Source: Nageia nagi | Lineage: Eukaryota; Pinophyta | DNA: 64,000 nucleotides | Direction of reading: 5' to 3' | Assembly (NCBI GenBank): GCA_050084985.1 | Contig: JBITNC010000001.1 | Location: 200,756,001 to 200,820,000 of the forward strand | Part shown: positions 22,096 through 33,044 of the stretch, piece after piece | How positions within the stretch are numbered: position 1 is the stretch's first letter | Layout: every line of letters begins with the position of its first letter | Translations under genes and position numbers: made by a program | Notes under the pieces: model-generated | Database searches by the model: none | Told to the model about the DNA's origin: nothing | The model's input: the letters and a program-made list of their open reading frames with translations, nothing else

Positions 22096-23130
22096 TTGCT
22101 TGAGGGAGAAGATATGAATGCATACTTGAAGGACTTGCAAGATATGAGTGGGAATGAGAATGATGATGGTATAGAGGAAGGTAGTGATGGTGATTATGGA
22201 ATTCCTTCTAGGCCTCCCAAATTTCTATAAAGTTTCCCAAGAATTAGAGTTGATAAGTAGATTTTGGTTAAAAAGATATATAAGAATAAAAAGAAGCTAA
22301 GATATGTTACTACCCTTAGAATTCACATTTATAAATACAACATTTGGAAAATAGATTAAGATGGGATAGCTTATAAGGGAAAATTATCAATGAACCATAT
22401 GCAAAAGCTAGTAAAGTAGCATAAATACATAATCAAAGAATTAGAGGGAAAATTAAAATTAAAGTAAGAAAAATGCAAAAAATAGGAGTTCATTACATCT
22501 AATAAAAATATGTTGAAAATAAATTACCATATAGTGGGATTCCTTCATCAAAATAGCCCAAGAACTCATCTCAAACCTACTCAACATATTTAACATTGCA
22601 TACAATGTAATCATTTAATTTTTATATATTAGGAAGGAGTTGAAAGATATGGAGAAGATAATAATAATTACAAAAGAAATGTGGGAGTAAAATATGCAAT
22701 TTATTCTCAACACCAGAAGGTAGTTGAGTCCAACAATGATTTCCCAAATAAATGTATATAAAAAAATATTCTTTTATCATGGATGTTTCTCAACCATTGA
22801 AGATAAATGCAAGTTAATGATATCAAAATCTAGAGTGATATATAAGATGTTGAATATCATGTTACAGGTAATCAATATACAATTTTTTGATGGAGGTGCA
22901 CTTATGGAAATGATACAATTGCAAAATAACTTCAAAGGTGCAATAAATCCCTAATTATTGATTAATGATTTGAAGGCCATACAATATCAAAGCATTCTAA
23001 AATCTTATAATGCTTTAGTTATCTTAAAACTAAGTTTGCTAAACCTAATAGATGAAATTCATAATTTGGATGAAGAGAAAACTATTGATGGTAATGGTTT
23101 GAAGTTATAAGAAAGGATTTACAAAAGAAG
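22096..23130 (+). pseudogene. Unrecognised coding remnant
   Basis: Translation stays protein-like over about 1 kb despite stops. An acidic stretch (NENDDGIEEGSDGDYG, about 22150-22200) is followed by a lysine-rich part. At 22724-22954 comes a 76-codon open segment (TMISQINVYKKIFFYHGCF, later QVINIQFFDGGALMEMIQ), then LLNLIDEIHNLDEEK near 23035. I do not recognise the family. It starts just after the LTR of element B and may be older sequence into which B inserted. A transposon-borne accessory frame is more likely than a host gene. Confidence 0.35.
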
Positions 23131-24284
23131 CTACATGAATCACTAAATAGTTACTAAAGTATCACCCACATCTTATCCATTGGATATGGTAAATTATTTG
23201 ATTAATAAAAATAAAAATATTGGTTGATTTGTTGAATTATCACCCCATAGCTCACCCCTTGGATGGGGTAAATAGTTCACATAGTAGAAAGAGGACACTT
23301 GGTAAAAGAAGAGAGAAATTTTTTATTTTGCAAAAATAAAAAACTTATGTAATTAGTTAATCGATTAGAATCTAGTTATAATCATATGGTTAGTTTAGGA
23401 ACCTAAAGAATATCTTAAAATTGAGGAGATATTTTTATAACTAAAATAGAGTAGTTGAATAGTCAATTCTTTTCACCTCCCTTAGATTTTATAAAAGAGA
23501 GGTGAGGTCATTTTTGTAGCTCTCTCTCTCATTGTTGCAATAAAATATTGTATTTTTAAAGATTGAATATTAATAAGAAGAATTGATTGCTCTTATGATG
23601 TCATTCTATTGATATTGTTATTATGTGGATGCTTTGTTTACCAGTTTATTAGTAAACTAGTATTGGATGTGATTGTAATTTCCTTTTATAAATTTTGTAA
23701 GCTTTGTAGTAAGATTTATAATTAATAGTAAAGATCAATACTAGTGAATTAGTATTGATCTTGAATATTAGATTTATAGAATAAAGATTATTATTATACT
23801 TTTATGATAATATATGGGAATATTATTGATTGTTTTAACTTTGAGCAAGCATTGCAATTGCAGTTATTTTAAATAATTTATTTTACCAATTAATCAATAA
23901 AAAAGAAGGATTTTCTAGTTAAGAACTACTATAGGTATTGGTTGGTTTTAAGCTAGTTGAAGAAGAAGATTGAAGCCTATTGAGGACCCCCTTGTTAAAA
24001 AGGAGAATTTCCTAATCCCTTACTATCCCCTTTTTCTTATGAAATAAAAAGTTTTAACTTATGGCATATATATTCATTTATGGATAATAGGTGCATGTGA
24101 AAACTATATTTATTCCTTACTCCTCATTGTTGAACATCTAAGGTGGATCAGTCCCATAATACTTAAAAGTATATTTAATGATTTCTTGTAGTAAATACAT
24201 AAACAATTTGTGCAACATTATAAATAGAAGGTTAATTTGTTATTCTAAGTTGACCAAATCTAGATAGCAAGTATTTTATGGATT
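23131..24284. other. Non-coding stretch with a short direct repeat
   Basis: Two related segments of about 50 bp near 23155 and 23237 share ATCACCC-ATAGCTCA/CATCTTATCC-TTGGAT-GGGTAAAT. The rest (AT-rich, with CTCTCTCTCATTGTTGCAATAAAA near 23522) resembles LTR or untranslated DNA, but no paired LTR was found. Nothing coding is supported. Confidence 0.35.
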
Positions 24285-24400
24285 CACTACAAGAAAATAT
24301 GCATTGGGCATCAAGAGTAATATAAAGGTTTTTTCTATTTTGACTTCTAAAATTATTTTCATTAGGCATCACAAGCCTCATTAGGGATCTAATTTTTATT
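24285..24400 (+). repeat. CACTA left terminal and subterminal repeats
   Basis: The terminus CACTACAAGAAAATATGC is followed by GGGCATCA (about 24306) and TTAGGCATCA (about 24363). These match the inverted right-end motifs near 33020-33044. Short subterminal repeats are where the CACTA transposase and its partner protein normally bind. Confidence 0.65.
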
Positions 24401-24929
24401 TTTATTTTTAATTTTCTTGACATCTTTCCTAGCATTATTGATGATGATATTTCTAACATTAATTTAGAATTTTCTAATATTATATATGATGTAATATCAT
24501 CTTCAAACACCCTAAAAATAATAAAATTAGTTGGAAATCTTAAAGCTCTAAATTTCCAAATCCCTATGTAAGCCACAAGAGAAAAGAGAAGGGGGTATAT
24601 CTAATTTTATGTAAGAAATTATTATAATATTGTATCCATAAACCTTTGACCAATGATATCAACTACCATGCTAAGAAATAGAAACAAAGCATAAATTCCC
24701 TCTTAGCTCAATTATCTATCCCCCCATACAATAATAATATTGAAAAATATTAGAGCTCATGATTATTATTAATTATTAAATCATATAATACATTGTACAT
24801 GATTCCATATCTAAATATATATTTTTCCATGTACAATATTCTATGGACATATGTTATAGAATCTTTATAAATTGTTAGATGTATAGAATGCCTTTCAATC
24901 ACATAAATCATTTAATTATCATTTATATC

Positions 24930-26260
24930 ATCTTCATCAATAAGAGATACAATATGTTTTCCTATAGGATCAATATTAATTACAAACCACATTGTCTCAT
25001 CCTCTACATTTGGAAAAAAAATACTTGACTACAATGTTGTGGAAAAATATAAGGCTCTTTATCTTTAGTTAAATATTTTGTGGAGTTGATTGTAAAGTAT
25101 TCATTATTTCATTATGTAATATTTTTCTTCTATCAAGTGTGTCAAACCATTTACATATAAATACTACACATTAGAAAGATCTATAATCCAACTGAATAAT
25201 TTGTTGATTTTTTCCAACATATTGTAATGTTCCTTTGATCAAGTTTGTAGCTCTTATACTAGCATTACTTGCTTGGTGAAAATTTACCATCACTCCATAA
25301 TCAAATATCACTCTATTTTGATCAATATTTTAAATTTTAAAGTATTGAACATATGCCCACATTGAAGAGAAAGATAATACATACAAATATTTACATAAAA
25401 ATATTATTAGTGCAATCATTATATTTATATAAACTATCATTCTCTTATAAAAATATCAAAAATTAAATCCATATTAGTAAATTAATAATAATTACATTTT
25501 GATTGCATCTAATGGTTATATTTTGAACATACTTATTTATATTTTTATCTTCTTATATTTGTTTTCATCAATTGCTTTCTTGAATAATGATCTTGGATAC
25601 TCTATTGGCTAATTTTTTGTCTCTTAAATATGTAGGTAGAGGTGTACCCTTTGGATTTTATCTATTAAATAAGGAACATTCTTCTATAAGACTACTTTTA
25701 TTTTTATACAATTCAATCCACTCATATCAACATTCTATAATCAGCATGATAAACTAATTTATAGATTCAAACTTGTGATAATGTATAAAATCATGATGAT
25801 ACAATATATATTCATTAATAACCATTAATTAAATTAAATCCAAAATGTTTGTTATACATATTATAATAAATTAGTAATATCTTTAATATTGTTCATACCT
25901 TTAAGAGTACACTTTATCCTATTATATTCCAAAATCTCTCCTCCAAATTTTTCTATATATTTTTCTTCTTACCACATATTTAGGGTGGAAGGATGGACTT
26001 GGGAAATATAATCATATGCATCAAAAAAATATTATTATATAATGTATCCCTCACCCATTAAGCCTTTTGATCATGTTTTTTCATCTAAGAAATGCTTTTA
26101 GTAATTTCAAAAATATCTTAATAAAAAACATGCTTCTAGCACTTATAACACTTGCTATTTATATATCATATACTAGGTGGATTGATATATGCACTTGTAT
26201 GTCCATACAAATAGCAAGCATTTCCTTTTTAAAGGTATAAATAATTTTGGTAATTTCTTT
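24930..26260 (-). pseudogene. CACTA transposase C-terminal region (DUF4216-like)
   Basis: Read on the minus strand, the segment gives pieces typical of the C-terminal DUF4216 region of En/Spm transposases: YVGKNQQIIQLDY (near 25227 down to 25185), then a segment with CKWFDT and finally WFVINIDPIGKHIVS (near 24990 down to 24945). Stops and frame changes break it throughout. Upstream on the same strand (26260-25480) the sequence aligns with a plus-strand relative at 52320-52620, supporting a common coding origin. The N-terminal catalytic part is not recognisable; the place where it should lie is taken by the C-rich telomere-like array. Confidence 0.6.
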
Positions 26261-26339
26261 ATGTCATCTAGGTATTTCACTCACGTGTATCTCCTTTCTA
26301 GTTATCCACCTATTGATAGAAATATAATATGATCAAATG

Positions 26340-27870
26340 TATCTCCTTACCCCTAACCTTTAATAATTAACCTTAACCATAACCAATAACACCAACCCCT
26401 AGCCCATAAACCCTAACCCCAAACCCCTAAATTATTACCCTTATCCCTTAACCCTAAATCTTAGCTCCTAATTCCAAACCCTAAACCCTAGCCCTTAATC
26501 CTATATTATTAAACCCTAACTCTTAAATCCTAACCCCAAACCCTTAGTCCTAACCCTACCCTTAATCCTTGACCTTAACCCTAACACTAATAATTAACAC
26601 TTAATCTTAACTCCCACTAATATTAAGCACTAATGCCTAACCCTAATCATTAAATTACCCTAAATCACCTTAACCCTAACCTATAAACCCTAAATCCCTA
26701 ACCCTTAACCCTTAATCCTAAACCCCTAACCATTTAAACCTCCTTAAACCCAAACCTCTAATCCTAATCCTTACCCCTAACCTGTAACTTTAACTATAAC
26801 CAATAACACCAAAACCTAACTTTACTTGTAACCCCAAACCTAAAAACTATTACCTATAACCTTAAATCCTAAATGCTATCCTTTAATCCCAAACCCTTAA
26901 ATCCTTACTCTTAATCCTACCCCTACCCCTAACCCTAACAATTAACACAACCTTAACTCCCTCTAATATTAACCACTAACACCTAACCCTAACCACTAAA
27001 TTACCCTAATCCTTATCCTAAAAACCTATCCATTTAAATCTCCCTAATCATAATCTCCTAAAACCCTATCCCTAACTCTAATCTTTATCCCTAACCCTTA
27101 ATATTAGTTATAACTAATAACACTAAACCTTAACCCATAAACCCTAACTTAGCTCCTAACCCTAAACCCCCAAACTATTATCCTAAATGTTAAACCCTAG
27201 ATCCTAACCCTAAACCTTAGCCCTTAATTACTAACACTTAAACATGTACCCAAAACCGTTAATAATAACAATTAATACCTTATACTAACCACTAAATTAC
27301 CCTAATACTTACCTCAGACCCCCAAACAAAACCCCTTAACTTTAACCTATTTACCCTAAACCCCTAACCATTAAAATCCCCTAACCCCTAAACTCTAATC
27401 ACAAACATTAAAAACCTAACTCTTAAAACCATTAAAACTTAAACTCTTAACCATTAGACCCTTAGAACCCTTAACCCCTAACCCTTAACTTTAACCATAA
27501 CTAATAACACCAAACCATAACCCATAAAACCTAACTTGACTCTTAACCCTAATCCCCCAAATTATTACCCATAAACCCAAACCCTATATCCTATCCCCTA
27601 ACTCCAAACCATAAACCCTATCCTTTAACCCTTAAATTCTTACCTGTAACCCCTAATCCTAACCATTAACATCTAACCCTAACCACTAAGTTACCCTAAT
27701 CATTACCTCCAAACCGCTTAAATAGAACCCCTTAACCCTAACCTATAAACCCTAAACTCCTAACCATTAAAACCCACTAACCCCAAACCCTAACCTTAAC
27801 CCCTAAACTCTACTAAAAAATCCAAAACTCCTAACCCTTAAACCCTAGCTCTTAAATCCTTAAATGATTT
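26340..27870. repeat. Degenerate telomere-like array, C-rich on plus strand
   Basis: About 1.5 kb is made of variants of CCCTAAA, CCCTAA and CCTTAACC. A longer-period order is visible: AACCAATAACACC or AACTAATAACACC recurs near 26381, 26799, 27112 and 27499, and CACTAAATTACCCTAA recurs near 26630, 26990, 27290 and 27685. Periods are about 310-420 bp. The plant telomere repeat on this strand would be CCCTAAA. The array is internal and degenerate, so it is not a chromosome end. Confidence 0.8.
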
Positions 27871-27960
27871 TAATATTTTTAGAGTTTCAAAAGATATTAT
27901 TTATTATATGTTTACTAATGGGTTATTTATTTTATTTATTTAAATTTTATCATAAGCAAT

Positions 27961-29350
27961 GAAGGAGATGAGAGGAGGAGGTCTAATGATTATGAAGAGA
28001 GGATTATGAGAAAATGAAAGAAACATTTAAATCAACTTAACATATATATAAAGTTGGTAAGTATCAATATTTACTATTTTGTTATCAATATATTTTCTTT
28101 AATGCTACTTATTTCATAAGATAAATAGTATTTTTTACTTAATTTTTTTTTATATGTAAACAATTAAGAAAGTGTTAAAAACTACTTGTAAAATATTAAC
28201 ACAAAAATAAATGGATAAGTTGCAAGGTATCAATTCCTCTTATTCTAGTCATAGCTAACATACATCACTGTCACCTTCAACCACTCCATGTGGTAAGTTT
28301 TTTCCATGAGTTAATTATTTGAAAATGTTTGAAATATATATATTTTTTATTAATTTTGCTTAATGGTTCATTATAAATTTGGTAAATATAACATAAGTAT
28401 TTAAACTATAAATTTAGTCAATCAAGACTACCCTACATTTTACATATCGATTAGTTCACTTGGGGTTGAGATAAGACTGAAACATGATGGTGAAGTACTT
28501 GGGGATTTAATGGGTATATAAAATTAATACATTTATATTTGAAAATCAATATATTTAAATATAGATTTTCAATATAATAATTTACTAATATTTTCAAATA
28601 TTATACAGGGAAAGTTTTTATGAACATCTTAAGAAGTACATGCTCAACATTTTTGGGAAAATATTAGATCTTGAATTGAATTCACAAGATAAGGGTGGTA
28701 CACATTTATTTTATATATTATTATTAATAATATTTTGTAAAAAAATTATTATGCATTTAAAAATATTATTTTTTTAAATTAAAAATTAATTTTTATAAAA
28801 TTATGTATTTTGTAATTAAAATAAGATTTATAAGTGCTCTTAAAAAAGATTTTGGAGATGGGTTAAGTGTATATTTTGCACTACATAGGGTAAGAAGGAC
28901 CCTAAATTGGAAGAGAGACCAATATAGACACATCATAAAGTCTCTTGATCCAGCTTAGTGTACCCATTACTATAGAAAGGCTAATTATGATTCAAAAGTA
29001 TTAAAAAAGTTGGTGGCTAAAGTGAATGTAGTCGAGTAGTACATGCATCCACACAACCACCCTCACAATAGTAGAAAGCTTCATGAGCACATGGATATTT
29101 TAGATCATTTTCCATGGGTATGCATGGGTTCTACAGGAAAGAAAGCACTTGATTCCATATTTACAAGTATACTAATTTAATAAATTCTTCTATATATAGT
29201 AATTAAATATTTATTAATTTGTTTAATTAATTATTTTTTGTAGTTGTCCAAATATAATATGTTTTCAAAAAGAAGAAATGTAAATATGGACTTAAAGAAG
29301 GTTTCAAAAAGCTTCAGGAAATGGTAGATGCTAAAATCATAAGCAATTAG
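27961..29350 (+). pseudogene. Decayed multi-exon frame inside the CACTA element
   Basis: Protein-like blocks are bounded by splice-like signals: about 27961-28056 (then GTAAGTATC), 28169-28292 (then GTAAGTTT), 28418-28513 (then GTATAT), 28609-28697 (after ATACAG), about 28836-29166, and 29244-29350 (after TTTTTTGTAG, ending in TAG). Example translations are SNDYEERIMRK, YPTFYISISSLGVEIRLKHD, ESFYEHLKKYMLNIFGKIL and KYGLKEGFKKLQEMVDAKI. Some blocks have stops. The second, non-catalytic CACTA protein (TNPA or Ptta/En/Spm type) is the likeliest origin, but I cannot confirm a domain. It runs divergently from the minus-strand transposase remnant. Confidence 0.4.
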
Positions 29351-29399
29351 GAATACCTTACATGATTTAAATTAATTAATTATATTTAATTTTTAAATG

Positions 29400-32040
29400 T
29401 TAATTTAGGATTTAAATGTTTTACTTAGAGTTAAAAATGTTAACTTAGGGTTTAATAATTTATAGTTTTACTAGGGTTCAAGGTTTATGGGTTTAAGTGT
29501 TTATAATTTTAGATTTTAAGGATTAAGAGATGATGGGTTTTAGGGTTGAGGGCTTAAGGTTTTAAAAATTTAAGGGTTTTAAGGGTTTAAGGGTTTAGGT
29601 GTTTAGATTTTAGGGTGTATGGTTTAGGGTTTTATAATTTTATGATTTTAGGGTTTAGGAATTTAACATTTAAGGTTTAAAGTTCAAGGGCTTAAGGGTT
29701 TTAGGATTTATGGTATAAGATTTAGGGATTAGGATATAGGGTTTAAGGTATATGGGTTTTAAGGTTTAAGGGTTTAAGGTTTTCAAGGTTCAAGATTTAC
29801 AATTTTATGATTTTATTATGATTTTATGATTTTAAGATTTAGGATTTTAAGGTTTGGGGTTTAGAGTGTAGGGTTATAAAGCTTAGGATTTTAGGTTTTA
29901 TGGTTTAAGTGCTTAAGGATTTTAGGGTTTAGGGTTTTAAGGTTTAGATTTAAGGGCTTAAGGGTTTTAGGGTTTAGGACCTTTAGGTTTAAGGGTTTAG
30001 GGTCTTACAATTTTTGGTATTTAAGGTTTATGGTTAGACTTGAGCTAATAAAAATGTAAATTACTTTATTAAAAGTATAACTTAGGTTAGTAAATATTTG
30101 ACATAGTTTAGGCTTAAGTTAGTAAATTTTTAAACTTATGTTACACTTAGGTTAGAAAAATATTGACCTAGGTTAGTAAAATTTGTACTTAGATAGGTTA
30201 GTAAAAATATGACTTATATTAGACTTAGACTAATAAAACTTTGACTTATGTTATACTTAGGTCACTAAAACTTTAACTTAGGTTAGATATATTAGATTAG
30301 TAAAACTTTGACTTAGATTAGAATTATTAGGTTTAAGGATTTAAGGGTTTAGAGTTTAGGGTGTATGGTTTTATGATTTTAATATTTAAGATTTAACTAT
30401 TTTAGGGTTTAGGGTTTTAATGTTTAAGGTCAGGGTTGAAGGGATTAAGGATTTTAGAGTATAAGCTCTTAGGGTTTAGGGTATATGAAGTTTAGGGTTT
30501 AGGGTATATGAATTTTAGGGTTTATGGTTTTATTTAAGGTTTTTAGGGTTTAATATTTATAATTTTATGGTTTAAGGGTTTATGGTTTTACAATTTTAGA
30601 GTTTAGGATTCTAAGGTTTAGGGTTTAAAGTTTGAAGGCATAAGAGTTTAAGGGTTTAGAGTATAGGATTATAGGGTTTAGGGTTTTAGGTTTTATAGTT
30701 TAAGCGCTTAAGGGTTTTAAAGTTTACAATTTTAAGAGTTTAAGAGTTTAGGGTATTATGATTTTAGGGTTTAAGGTTTTAAGAGTTAGGGTTTATAGTT
30801 TAATGGCTTAATGGTTTTAATGTTTAGGAGCTTAGGGTTTAAGGGTTTAGGGTCTTACAATTTTTAGGTCTTAAGGTTTAGGGTTAGATTTAAGCTAATA
30901 AATATGTGAATTAGTTTCTTAAAAATATGACTTAGGTTAGTAAATATTTCACATAGGTTATGCTTAAGTTAGTAAAAATTTAACTTATGTTGCACTTAGG
31001 TTAGAAATACATTAACTTAGGTTAGTAATTATTTTCTTAGCTTGGTTAGTAAAAATATGACTTAGATTAGACTTAGGTCAATAAAAATTTGATTTATGTT
31101 AGAATTAGATCACTAAAACTTTAACTCATTCTAGATTTATTAGGTTAATAAAAATTTGACTTAGACTAGATTTATTAGGTTTAAGGGTCTAGGATTTTAA
31201 GGATTTAGAATTTTAGGTTTAGGGGTTTAGAGTTTAGGGTGTATGTTTAGGATTTTACAATTTTAAGATTTAGAATTTTATGACTTAGAATTTTAACATT
31301 TAAGGTTTAGGGTTTAAGGGATTAAGGGTTTTAAGGTTTAGGGTATAAGGCTTTAAGGGTTTAGGAGTTAGTGTATAGGGTTTTAGGATATAGGGTATAG
31401 GGTTTTAAAGGTTTAGATATTTAAGGTATAAGGGTTTAGTGTTTTGTATAGGGTTTTCAAGGTTTAGGGTTTAAGGGTTTAAGATTTTATGATATTTAGG
31501 TTTAGGGTTTTAAGGTTTACAATTTAAGGTCTTAAGGGTTTAGAGTTTAGGGTTATATGATTTATAGTTTAAGGGATCAAGGGATTTAGAGTTTAATATT
31601 TTAGAGTTTAAGGGTTTAGGATTTTAAGGTTTAAGATTTATATTTTAAGGGCTTAATCATTTTAAGGTTTAGGAGCTTAGGGTTTAAGGTCTTACGATTT
31701 TTGGTTTTTAAGGTTTCGGGTTAGACTTAAGATAATAAAAATGTGAATTAGTTTGTTAAAAATATTACTTAGGTTAGTAAATATCTTACATATGTTAGGT
31801 TTAAGTTAGTAAAAAATTAACTTATGTTACACTTAAGTTAGAAAAACTTTAACTTAGGTTAGTAAAATTCTTACTTAGCTAGGTTAGTAAAAATATGACT
31901 TGGATTAGATATAGGTCAATAAAAATTTGACTTATATTAGACTTAGGTTGCTAAAAATTTAAGTTAAATCAGACTTATTTAGTAAAAATTTAACTTAGAT
32001 TAGATTTACTAGGTTATTAAAAATTTGACATAGTTTAGTA
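29400..32040. repeat. Degenerate telomere-like array, G-rich on plus strand, ~845-bp higher order
   Basis: Three large units alternate a TTTAGGG-like part (about 550 bp) with a part rich in TTAGGTTAGTAAAAATT-like motifs (about 300 bp). The anchor GGTCTTACAATTTTTGG or a close form recurs at 30001, 30851 and about 31688, giving periods near 850 and 837 bp. Relative to the C-rich array the telomere-like strand is flipped, so the two arrays face each other across the decayed gene at 27961-29350. The array appears to lie between a stop at 29350 and an exon-like block at 32232. Confidence 0.8.
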
Positions 32041-32231
32041 ATAATTTAATTTAAATAATTTCATACTATTTTTTTCTTTTAATATATTAATAATATTAAA
32101 TATTTGATTCATAATAGTTTATTTTCTATTAATTAATTAGTTGATTATGATTTGATATTAATGATATGATTTTTAATTTTTGATTATTTACTAACATTTA
32201 TTTAATTTTCATTTGCAATATTCTTTTGTAG

Positions 32232-32347
32232 TTCCTATTGATAAAGGGGTTGTAATGCATATATATCAACCGAAGGAAGAACACCATGGCATTGAGCATG
32301 ATGATAGTGATTTATATAGAGTAAGGGATAATGATGAAGGTAGTTAG
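32232..32347 (+). pseudogene. Exon-like block after the G-rich array
   Basis: A pyrimidine-rich acceptor (TTGCAATATTCTTTTGTAG) precedes a short open segment with HIYQPKEEHHGIEHDDSD that ends in TAG at 32345-32347. It could be a terminal exon of the plus-strand CACTA frame, with the telomere-like array lying in an intron. The protein family is not recognised. Confidence 0.3.
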
Positions 32348-33002
32348 GGTTTCTATATTAGATGATAGTTGTAAGTGTACATGTTCATTACATATATTTT
32401 CATACATTTATATATATTCTCATCTATGTAATTTTGATATTTATAGATATTTTTTACTACAACATTTTATGCATTATCTAAATATTATGTTTATAATGTG
32501 TTTACAAAGTATGCTAAGTTTCAATTTTTTTCCATTAAATTTTATAATATTTAGTTTATTTCAATTAAATTAAATTTATTTAATTTAATTAAATATAATC
32601 AATAAAATTCACTATAATGAATTAATCCATTTGAAAATTCATTCAACTAAATTAAAAAATTCAAAAATATCATTACAAAAAAATGCAAAAAATCAAAATT
32701 ATTATTTTTAAATGCAAAAAATATTTATTTTTTCTCAATTTAAATGTCCTAATGGTATTGTTGATGAAATTTTTGATATTATTTCTGATAAAAAACATAA
32801 AATGAATGCATTTTCCATCATATGCCTTGATGATATAGATGACTTTATGTCTTACAAAAAAGTTGATTAAAATCTAATGAAAATAAAGATGGTAACCCTA
32901 ATATTTTGTGATAGAAAACTTGATACAAATCCAACTATGTAAATTGATGGTCACATTAATGTGAGGTATATCTTCATGTAATTTTTATTTTAAAAATATA
33001 CA

Positions 33003-33044
33003 TTAGGGCCTCATGTTATATCTGATGCCTAATTTCTTATAGTG
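33003..33044 (-). repeat. CACTA right terminal repeat
   Basis: On the minus strand the end reads CACTATAAGAAATTAGGC, then ATCA and a CCTAATG motif. It mirrors the left end at 24285. Its match in the first 12 bases has one difference (C to T at base 6). Confidence 0.65.

Larger units (their letters stand above)
24285..33044. mobile_element. CACTA (En/Spm-like) DNA transposon
   Basis: The left end starts CACTACAAGAAAATATGC and the right end, read on the minus strand from 33044, starts CACTATAAGAAATTAGGC. CACTACAAGAAAA is the characteristic terminus of this superfamily. Subterminal copies of TTAGGCATCA or GGGCATCA occur inward from both ends in mirrored orientation. Inside are DUF4216-like transposase remnants (minus strand), a decayed spliced frame (plus strand) and two telomere-like arrays. 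The bases flanking the ends (ATT and CCT) do not form the usual 3-bp target duplication, so decay, or ends from different copies, must be considered. Confidence 0.7.

Noticed and set aside
24232-24576. 114-codon minus-strand open frame
   Set aside because: It runs across the CACTA left terminus at 24285, so it joins transposon and flank by chance. No domain is seen.
26340-32040. A true chromosome end
   Set aside because: The telomere-like arrays are degenerate, occur in both orientations and are flanked by transposon DNA, so they are interstitial.
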